Positions 6,477 to 11,655 of a stretch of DNA of 11,655 nucleotides are shown in pieces; position 1 is the first letter of the stretch, and each line of letters begins with the position of its first letter. The translations under genes and the position numbers were made by a program. The notes below the pieces were generated by a model. That model did not search any database. It worked only from the letters and a program-made list of their open reading frames with translations, and was not told the origin of the DNA. This DNA comes from an uncultured Bacilli bacterium (GTDB lineage: Bacteria; Bacillota_I; Bacilli_A; RF39; UBA660): the NCBI GenBank assembly GCA_944358685.1, contig CALVRQ010000082.1, positions 1 to 11,655 on the forward strand, read 5' to 3'.

Positions 6477-8207
6477 ATGAAGAAAGTACTTTCACCATTT
6501 ATATATATTTATAAAGGTTTTTTAGTCATTTTAAAAGCAATTTTCTCATTTATAAAATATGTTTTTTTAGGTATATTAGCCTTTCCAACAATGTTAGTAA
6601 AATTATTCGCTAAAGACAAAAATAATAAAGTAACAATTAATTCTCAAAAAACAGAAAATATTTATAAAAAAACAGACATATTATTAGCCGAACACCAAAG
6701 AGAAAAAGCTCTAAAAAAGCAAAGAGAAGAAGAAACAAGACAGAAGATTCAAGAAAGTCAAGAAAAGAAAGCCCAAAAAAGATTAAATGACTACATTCAA
6801 GATAGCTCAAAATTAGAAGACAAAACAGCCGGCGAAAAATTAGATCAATTTGGAACAGAAGTCTTGAGCTTTTCAGATAAAATTAAAAACGCCCTTGGAA
6901 TTGGTAAAGTCAAGGATAAATACCAAAACGCTCCTGAAATGACTGTCAACTATGAAGGACCTGAGGCCCAAAAAACAAAAGAAAAGCAAGCATACGAATA
7001 TATCATTAGAACTCCAGAAGGAAAATTAGTGAAAGGATACTTTTCAGCCTTTTCTTTAGTCGAAGTCTTTTCATATCTAAAAAGTCAAGGAAACACTGTT
7101 TATAGTGTTAGAACAAATAAATGGATAAATACCATGTATGGTAGTGTTGGAGGTTCACACGATAAATTTAAAATAAAAGATTTAACATTCTTTTTAGCGC
7201 AAGTATCTACATATTTAAAAGTGGGAATGCCATTAGCCGACGCTATAAACATATTATCAAAACAATTTAAAAATAAAAAATATAAAAGAATACTATCAAC
7301 ATTAAATTATGATTTAACCACAGGTAAAAGTTTTAGTGAAGCCTTAGCCAAACAAGAAAACGCATTTCCAAGCATTTTAACTAATATGGTAAAAACCGCC
7401 GAAATGACAGGTGAATTGCCTGAAACCTTAGATGATATGGAAGAATACTTTTCAGAAATTGAAGCCACTAGAAAAGCTATGGTTACAGCTATGCTTTATC
7501 CAGCCATAATTTTTGTTATCGCCGTTGGCGTTGGAACATTTATCATGTTATATGTCGTTCCAAAATTTGTCGAGATTTATAGCAGCATGGATAACGCTAA
7601 AATTCCCGGTATTACTTTGGCCGTTTTAGCCATCAGTGATTTTCTCCAAAAATATATCATATATATTGGAATAAGTGTTGTTATCATTTTAGTTCTATGT
7701 ATTTACCTATATAAAAATGTTAAATCATTTAGAAGAACTGTTCAATGGATATTAATGCATCTACCAGTATTTGGCGATGTTATAATATATAAAGAGGTTA
7801 CGACATTTTCAAAAACATTTGCATCGCTATTATCACATAACGTTTTTATAACTGATAGTATGGAAATATTAGATAAAGTAACCAACAACGAAATATATAG
7901 ATCATTAATATATGATGCAATCAGTAATATCTCGCAAGGTAAATCAATATCAGCTGCCTTTAAAGATCAATGGGCCTTCACAATTCCAGCTTATGAAATG
8001 ATTGTAACAGGGGAAAGAACTGGACAGCTTCCTGAAATGATGCATAAAATTTCATTGTATTATCAAGATTTACATAAAAATTCAGTAACCCGTATTAAAA
8101 CATTCGTAGAACCAGCATTAATAATCCTATTAACCGTTATGGTTGGAATTATCGTTCTATCAATCGTTGTACCAATGTTCTCAATGTACGGTCAAATTCA
8201 AGCATAA
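6477..8207 (+). CDS. Type II secretion/type IV pilus inner-membrane platform protein (GspF/PilC/ComGB family) with N-terminal extension
   Basis: GspF/PilC proteins form the cytoplasmic-membrane platform on which an ATPase drives pilin assembly. This 576-aa protein has two T2SF repeats. The first is at about 232-365 (FFLAQVSTYLKVGMPLADAI; MVKTAEMTGELPETL), ending in a membrane helix at 340-363. The second is at about 439-568 (FSKTFASLLSHNV; MIVTGERTGQLPEMM), with helices at about 395-412 and 546-568. Before them, residues 172-215 resemble the small N-terminal GspF region (YEYIIRTPEGKLVKGYFSA). The first 170 residues are extra compared with the usual length of about 400: a hydrophobic stretch (about 5-45) and a Lys/Glu/Gln-rich coil (about 65-125). 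The ATG follows AGGAAGGTG closely. It is co-transcribed with the prepilin peptidase 10 bases downstream. No ATPase or pilin gene is in the window. Confidence 0.93.
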   Translation: MKKVLSPFIYIYKGFLVILKAIFSFIKYVFLGILAFPTMLVKLFAKDKNNKVTINSQKTENIYKKTDILLAEHQREKALKKQREEETRQKIQESQEKKAQKRLNDYIQDSSKLEDKTAGEKLDQFGTEVLSFSDKIKNALGIGKVKDKYQNAPEMTVNYEGPEAQKTKEKQAYEYIIRTPEGKLVKGYFSAFSLVEVFSYLKSQGNTVYSVRTNKWINTMYGSVGGSHDKFKIKDLTFFLAQVSTYLKVGMPLADAINILSKQFKNKKYKRILSTLNYDLTTGKSFSEALAKQENAFPSILTNMVKTAEMTGELPETLDDMEEYFSEIEATRKAMVTAMLYPAIIFVIAVGVGTFIMLYVVPKFVEIYSSMDNAKIPGITLAVLAISDFLQKYIIYIGISVVIILVLCIYLYKNVKSFRRTVQWILMHLPVFGDVIIYKEVTTFSKTFASLLSHNVFITDSMEILDKVTNNEIYRSLIYDAISNISQGKSISAAFKDQWAFTIPAYEMIVTGERTGQLPEMMHKISLYYQDLHKNSVTRIKTFVEPALIILLTVMVGIIVLSIVVPMFSMYGQIQA

Positions 8208-8217
8208 AGGTGATGTT

Positions 8218-8979
8218 ATGGAAATTATAATTGGAATATTTTTATTCATAATGGGAACTATTTTTGGTTCCTTTTACAATGTAGTAGGCTATAGACTTCC
8301 AAAAGGTGAATCTATCATATTCCCTCCAAGTCATTGTACCAATTGCAATCATAGATTAACATCTTTAGAATTAATTCCAATATTATCGTATATATTTCAA
8401 AAAGGAAAATGTAAACATTGTCATCAAAAAATATCACTATTCTATCCAATTTTTGAGTTACTAACTGGTATTCTCTTTGTACTTTGTTACATATCCTTTG
8501 GTTTAACCCCAAATTTAATCATTGCCTTAACTTTTGTTTCTATGATGATAATTATCGTTGTTAGTGATTATCATTATCTAATAATATCTGATGAAGTTTT
8601 GATAACTTTTGCAATTATATTATTTGTAGAAATCCTTTTAATAAATGGACTAAAAGTCGCATTATATTCACTATTAAACGGAATTTTAGCCTTTTTAACT
8701 ATGTATTTGTTAAAAAAAATTGGCGATTTTCTATTTAAAAAAGAATCAATGGGTGGAGGAGATATTAAACTATTATTCATCTTTGGCATGGTCTTAACAT
8801 ACCCAATAGCTATATTATCAATTTTTGTAGGTTCATTAATTGGCTTGCCAGTAGCCCTAATAATTCTTTGGAAAAAGAAAGATAATGTTATACCATTTGG
8901 TCCATTTCTTGCTGCGGGAGCCACATTATTACTATTACTTCAAGTAAATTTAGACACCATTATCAACCTATATAAATAA
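8218..8979 (+). CDS. Prepilin peptidase / N-methyltransferase (A24 aspartic protease, PilD/ComC type)
   Basis: This membrane enzyme cleaves the leader of type IV-like prepilins and usually methylates the new N-terminus. The 253-aa protein starts with a membrane segment containing GSFYNVVGYRLPKGES. A cytoplasmic domain with two CxxC pairs (C40/C43 and C65/C68) matches the zinc-binding, methyltransferase-associated part. Several membrane helices follow. The two catalytic aspartates are visible: D117 in VVSDYHYLIISDE and D182 in the GxGD-like MGGGDIKLL. The C-terminal IPFGPFLAAGA motif (225-235) is typical. All landmarks are present, so it should be active. I chose ATG 8218 because AAAGGTGAT (8207-8214) precedes it; earlier in-frame starts lie inside the upstream gene. 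It sits 10 bases after the GspF-type gene, which shows a common transcript. Its substrate pilins must be encoded elsewhere. Confidence 0.95.
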   Translation: MEIIIGIFLFIMGTIFGSFYNVVGYRLPKGESIIFPPSHCTNCNHRLTSLELIPILSYIFQKGKCKHCHQKISLFYPIFELLTGILFVLCYISFGLTPNLIIALTFVSMMIIIVVSDYHYLIISDEVLITFAIILFVEILLINGLKVALYSLLNGILAFLTMYLLKKIGDFLFKKESMGGGDIKLLFIFGMVLTYPIAILSIFVGSLIGLPVALIILWKKKDNVIPFGPFLAAGATLLLLLQVNLDTIINLYK

Positions 8980-9004
8980 ATCAGAAAAAACTGATTTATT
9001 TTCG
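8974..9004 (+). terminator. Intrinsic terminator after the prepilin peptidase gene
   Basis: A perfect 11-bp stem (AAATAAATCAG at 8974-8984 with 8991-9001) has an A6 loop. Its 3' arm ends in TTTATTTT, so the T tract is largely within the stem. The stop codon at 8977-8979 is in the left arm. Confidence 0.75.
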
Positions 9005-9022
9005 CATTGAATAAAATAATCA

Positions 9023-9031
9023 TGATATAAT
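9023..9031 (+). promoter_or_regulatory. Extended -10 promoter for gpmI
   Basis: TGATATAAT (9023-9031) is an extended -10 box. There is no good -35 at normal spacing; TTGAAT at 9007 is only 13 bases away. The predicted start near 9037 leaves a leader of about 15 bases carrying AAGGAG before the ATG. Confidence 0.6.
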
Positions 9032-9052
9032 AATAAAAAAGGAGCTGTTAAA

Positions 9053-10540
9053 ATGAAACCATTATTACTTTGTATTTTAGATGGCGTTGGTATCAGACCA
9101 AATCAAAATGGCAATGCCTTAAACGCTGCTAAAACACCAAATTTAGATATATTATTTAATAAATATCCTCATACAACTTTAGAAGCAAGTGGAAATGCTG
9201 TTGGCTTACCAAAAGGACAAATGGGCAATAGTGAAGTAGGACATATGAACATTGGCACTGGCAGGATTCCTAAACAATCATTAGATATTATCACTGAAGC
9301 AATTCAAAATGGTGAAATCAAAAAAAACAAAGAATATCAAAGCCTAATTAAACATCTACAAAAATATAATTCTGACCTTCATATATGTGGGCTATTAAGT
9401 GATGGTGGAATACATTCTCATATAAACCACCTATTAGGGTTAATTGACATTTTAAAAGATGAAAACATAGGTCATATTTATTTTCACATTTTCACAGATG
9501 GCAGAGACACAAAACCACATGAATCACTAAAATTTATTAAAATGCTTGAAGAAAAAATATCTGAAACAAAAATTGGTGAAATTGCTACCATATCAGGTAG
9601 ATATTATGCCATGGATAGAGATAACCGTTGGGACCGCATCGAAAAAGCATATAGAGAAATGACTGAAAATACAAAAATTCATAATATTGAAAGTCAAATA
9701 AACGAAAGTTATCAAAAAAACATAACCGACGAATTCATTGAACCATTCACCCATACAAACGGTGTCATTAAAGAAAACGATGGTATTTTAGTCTTTAACT
9801 TTAGACCAGACCGTTTAAGAGAATTATTCACTGCTCTAACAAACCCTGACTTTAATGAATTCAAAAGAAAATTTATTTCAAATTTAAAACTAGTAACTAT
9901 GATGCCAGTCGATAAAAATGTAGTATGCACAAATCTATTTGACCATCCTAAAATAACTAATTATCTAGGCGTTGTACTAGAAAAATCACAATTATCGCAA
10001 CTCAGAATTGCTGAAACCGAAAAATATGCCCACGTTACATACTTCTTTGATGGTGAAAATGAAACCAAACTAAAACGATGTGATAAAATATTAATACCAT
10101 CACCAAAAGTCACTACATACGATTTAAAACCTGAAATGAGCGCCTATCAAATAACTGATACTTTATTAGACATAATAGAAGACTATGATGTTATAATTTT
10201 AAATTTTGCAAACGGCGATATGGTTGGCCATACTGGAAACTTTGACGCTACTGTTAAAGCCATCGAAGCCGTCGACAAATGCATTGGTAGAATATATAAA
10301 AAAATAGAAAAATTAAATGGAACACTTTTGATAACTGCAGATCATGGCAACTGTGATTATATGCTAGATAGTGAAGGAAATATTATCACTTCACACTCTA
10401 TAAATCCTGTTCCATTTCTAATCACCAAAGATAATATCAAATTAAAAAGTGGATGTCTCGCTGATATTGCACCAACCATTTTAACTCTTCTAAAAATAAC
10501 TATTCCAAAAGAAATGACTGGCAATGTTTTAATTATGTAA
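9053..10540 (+). CDS. gpmI: 2,3-bisphosphoglycerate-independent phosphoglycerate mutase (iPGM)
   Basis: This enzyme interconverts 3- and 2-phosphoglycerate in glycolysis, using two Mn ions and a phosphoserine intermediate. The 495-aa protein is slightly shorter than the usual 505-515. Metal and catalytic residues appear with the family spacing: D10 (ILDGVG), nucleophile S60 (GQMGNSEVGHMNIG), H121 (LSDGGIHSH), D389 and H393 (DMVGHTG), D430 and H431 (ADHGN), and H448. The lid segments RIAETEKYAHVTYFF (318-332) and FTDGRDTKP (147-155) are intact, so the enzyme is presumably active. The ATG at 9053 follows AAGGAG at a good distance. In many Firmicutes gpmI is part of a gap-pgk-tpi-eno cluster; here it stands alone behind its own promoter. 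No hairpin follows it, so transcripts may continue into queH. Confidence 0.98.
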   Translation: MKPLLLCILDGVGIRPNQNGNALNAAKTPNLDILFNKYPHTTLEASGNAVGLPKGQMGNSEVGHMNIGTGRIPKQSLDIITEAIQNGEIKKNKEYQSLIKHLQKYNSDLHICGLLSDGGIHSHINHLLGLIDILKDENIGHIYFHIFTDGRDTKPHESLKFIKMLEEKISETKIGEIATISGRYYAMDRDNRWDRIEKAYREMTENTKIHNIESQINESYQKNITDEFIEPFTHTNGVIKENDGILVFNFRPDRLRELFTALTNPDFNEFKRKFISNLKLVTMMPVDKNVVCTNLFDHPKITNYLGVVLEKSQLSQLRIAETEKYAHVTYFFDGENETKLKRCDKILIPSPKVTTYDLKPEMSAYQITDTLLDIIEDYDVIILNFANGDMVGHTGNFDATVKAIEAVDKCIGRIYKKIEKLNGTLLITADHGNCDYMLDSEGNIITSHSINPVPFLITKDNIKLKSGCLADIAPTILTLLKITIPKEMTGNVLIM

Positions 10541-10546
10541 TATTTG

Positions 10547-10555
10547 TGTTATAAT
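10547..10555 (+). promoter_or_regulatory. Extended -10 promoter for queH
   Basis: TGTTATAAT (10547-10555) is an extended -10 box that begins 6 bases after the gpmI stop. The predicted start near 10561-10563 leaves a leader of about 16 bases with the ribosome binding site AAGGTGAT (10567-10574). No good -35 is visible, as expected for the extended class. Confidence 0.6.
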
Positions 10556-10577
10556 ATCCATGAGACAAGGTGATATT

Positions 10578-11192
10578 ATGAAAATAAACTATAATCAAAT
10601 CATGGAAGAAACAATAACAAATTTAAAAGGAAAGCCTAAACTATTACTGCACGCATGCTGTGGAGTATGTTCAAGTTCAGTTTTAGAAAGGCTTTATCCT
10701 TTTTTTGATATCACCGTTTTATATTATAATCCAAACATATATCCAGAAGAAGAATATTTAAAAAGATTTAATACTTTAAAAGAAATAACGTTAAAAATGA
10801 AAATAAAAGTTAAACTTTTAGAAATAGGTTATGAAAGCAAAGAATTTAAAAATATTTCAAAAGGTTTAGAAAATGAAAAAGAAGGTGGTAAAAGATGCAC
10901 CAAATGTTTTTTATTAAGACTAGAAAAAACCGCCAAATTAGCCCAAAAGCATAATTTCGATTACTTCACCACAACCCTCTCAGTAAGTCCATATAAAAAT
11001 AGTCAAAAATTAAATAAAATTGGTAAAATTTTATGAGAAAAATACAACGTAGAATATCTATATTCCGACTTCAAGAAAAAAGAAGGGTATAAAAGAAGTA
11101 ACGAGCTTGCTAAAAAATATAATTTATATCGTCAACACTATTGTGGTTGTAAATACTCATTAAATGAAGCACTAGAATATCAAAATAAATAG
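10578..11192 (+). CDS. queH: Epoxyqueuosine reductase QueH, interrupted by one in-frame UGA
   Basis: QueH catalyses the last step of queuosine synthesis, reducing epoxyqueuosine to queuosine in the wobble position of GUN-anticodon tRNAs, with an Fe-S cluster. LLLHACCGVCSS (C27, C28, C31), YYNPNIYPEEEY, KRCTKC (C107, C110) and DYFTTTLSVSPYKN are classic QueH sequence. Codon 153 (11034-11036) is TGA. The same frame then stays open for 51 codons and continues the family pattern: SDFKKKEGYKR and YRQHYCGC (C189, C191), to TAG at 11190-11192. With the UGA read as an amino acid the protein is 204 aa, a normal length. Ending there, it is 152 aa and loses the CGC motif. I chose ATG 10578, after AAGGTGAT, over the ATG at 10560, which lies upstream of that site. 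The TAG overlaps the next gene's ribosome binding site. Recent nonsense mutation, sequence error or recoding are all possible. Confidence 0.9.
11034..11036 (+). other. In-frame UGA codon inside queH
   Basis: TTA-TGA-GAA interrupts queH between IGKIL and EKYNVEYLYSDFKK. As I recall the family, this position is variable and polar rather than a conserved tryptophan or cysteine. No bacterial selenocysteine hairpin is evident after it, and the following base is G, not the C that favours readthrough. Confidence 0.9.
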
Positions 11193-11200
11193 GAGATAAT

Positions 11201-11655
11201 ATGAAAAAGAAGTATGTTATTAGTATCATTGTAATAATTGTTTTATTAATTGGTCTTAGCATCTTATTTTTTTGGCCACCAGCATTCAAACTAAAAGGAA
11301 ATAACGTTACCTTAAAATATGGCCAAGATTATAAAGAGCCAGGTTATACTGTAACCAAATTTGGAAAAGATTACTCAAAAAAAGTAAAAATCACAAGTAA
11401 AATTAATAAAGAAAAAATAGGGACCTATAAAATAATTTATGAATTAAAATTACACGGTATAACTTATAAGCAAACAAGAAAAGTAACCATTGTTGATAAA
11501 GAAAAGCCCAAAATAACTTTAACTGGCAATCAAAACGTTACAATCTGTCCAAATGCAAATTATAACGAAGAAGGTTACACTGCCATAGATAATTATGATG
11601 GTGATATTACAAATAAAGTTCAAATCAAAGTTAAAAACGATATAATCACTTATCA
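11201..11655 (+). CDS. Membrane-anchored protein with DUF5011-type Ig-like repeats (3' end outside window)
   Basis: The ATG at 11201 follows AGGAG (11191-11195), which overlaps the queH stop, so the two genes are coupled. Residues 1-4 are MKKK and 5-25 form a single hydrophobic helix (a signal anchor or uncleaved signal). No lipobox cysteine and no prepilin cleavage motif (G followed by F-x3-E) is present. The rest should face outwards. Residues about 28-100 form a first Ig-like beta-sandwich (VTLKYGQDYKEPGYTV, then IGTYKIIYELK and KVTIVDKEKP). A second, more canonical DUF5011 repeat starts at about 103 (KITLTGNQNVTI, then GYTAIDNYDGDITNKV) and runs off the edge. Such repeats usually act as stalks that carry a catalytic or binding domain at the end, for example cell-wall or polysaccharide enzymes. 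That domain lies beyond the window, so the function is unknown. Confidence 0.85.
   Translation, partial: MKKKYVISIIVIIVLLIGLSILFFWPPAFKLKGNNVTLKYGQDYKEPGYTVTKFGKDYSKKVKITSKINKEKIGTYKIIYELKLHGITYKQTRKVTIVDKEKPKITLTGNQNVTICPNANYNEEGYTAIDNYDGDITNKVQIKVKNDIITY

Noticed and set aside
9007..9012. TTGAAT as the -35 box of gpmI
   Set aside because: It is only 13 bases from the -10, too close for a normal promoter. The extended -10 explains the site better.
1363..9930. Several open frames of 65-116 codons on the minus strand within smc, ABC-F, the peptidase gene and gpmI
   Set aside because: They lie opposite strongly conserved coding sequence, have no ribosome binding site and give unfamiliar proteins. 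They are antisense shadows.
11034..11036. UGA as a selenocysteine codon
   Set aside because: The position is not a conserved cysteine in QueH as I recall the family, and I see no convincing SECIS-like hairpin directly downstream.
11034..11036. Mycoplasma-type code with UGA read as Trp throughout
   Set aside because: All 14 recognised tryptophans are TGG, and no other gene has an in-frame TGA. This argues against established reassignment, though not against an early stage.
11033..11092. ATG overlapping the queH TGA (ATGA) as a restart site
   Set aside because: It opens a different frame that stops after about 19 codons, and no ribosome binding site precedes it. It cannot make the QueH C-terminus.
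11201..11275. N-terminus of the last gene as a prepilin leader for the peptidase
   Set aside because: The basic start and hydrophobic helix are present, but there is no glycine followed by an aromatic residue and a glutamate at +5.
1..11655. CRISPR arrays, tRNA or rRNA genes, insertion sequences, phage or known defence genes
   Set aside because: I found no regularly spaced repeats, tRNA-like cloverleaf, transposase motifs or terminal inverted repeats. Intergenic space is too short and is accounted for by promoters and terminators.

Overview
This is an A+T-rich stretch of a bacterial chromosome, most likely from a low-GC Firmicutes/Mollicutes-type organism (compact, uncultured RF39- or Erysipelotrichia-like Bacilli would fit). 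The clues are the Firmicutes-type SMC and ABC-F sequences, an SMC shortened to a Mollicutes-like length (979 aa), GGTGAT/GGAGG ribosome binding sites, QueH as the queuosine reductase, and very short intergenic gaps. The lineage is an inference from gene content and style, not from a marker search. All 14 tryptophans I can place are TGG, so wholesale Mycoplasma-type recoding of UGA is unlikely. However, none of the ten ordinary stops is TGA, and the one in-frame TGA interrupts queH.

Layout. (1) 1-649: the 3' end of rpoC, closed by a terminator that overlaps its stop codon. (2) 745-1270: two small overlapping genes of unknown function (100 and 76 aa) behind a near-perfect promoter, with their own terminator. 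(3) 1406-4345: smc, chromosome condensation. (4) 4407-5999: a YbiT/YkpA-type ABC-F ribosome-associated ATPase whose second nucleotide site looks dismantled. (5) 6018-6368, minus strand: a small protein resembling the YqfQ/VrrA family. It converges on the ABC-F gene into one shared bidirectional hairpin and diverges from the next gene. (6) 6477-8979: a two-gene unit encoding a GspF/PilC-type platform protein with an unusual N-terminal extension, and a prepilin peptidase. (7) 9053-10540: gpmI (glycolysis). (8) 10578-11192: queH, interrupted by an in-frame UGA. (9) 11201 to the window end: a membrane-anchored protein with DUF5011-type Ig-like repeats, cut by the window edge.

How it works together. 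Most of the window is housekeeping: transcription, chromosome structure, translation, glycolysis and tRNA modification. The accessory interest lies in the partial type IV pilus/type II secretion-like pair, the YqfQ-like neighbour and the surface protein. Transcription units are very compact: extended or consensus -10 boxes lie about 10-30 bases from start codons, and every recognisable terminator hairpin overlaps a stop codon. I found no tRNA, rRNA, CRISPR array, insertion sequence, phage gene or obvious defence system, and no complete novel multi-gene system. The best leads are the queH UGA, the one-sided ABC-F protein, the stop-codon/terminator overlap and the extended GspF.
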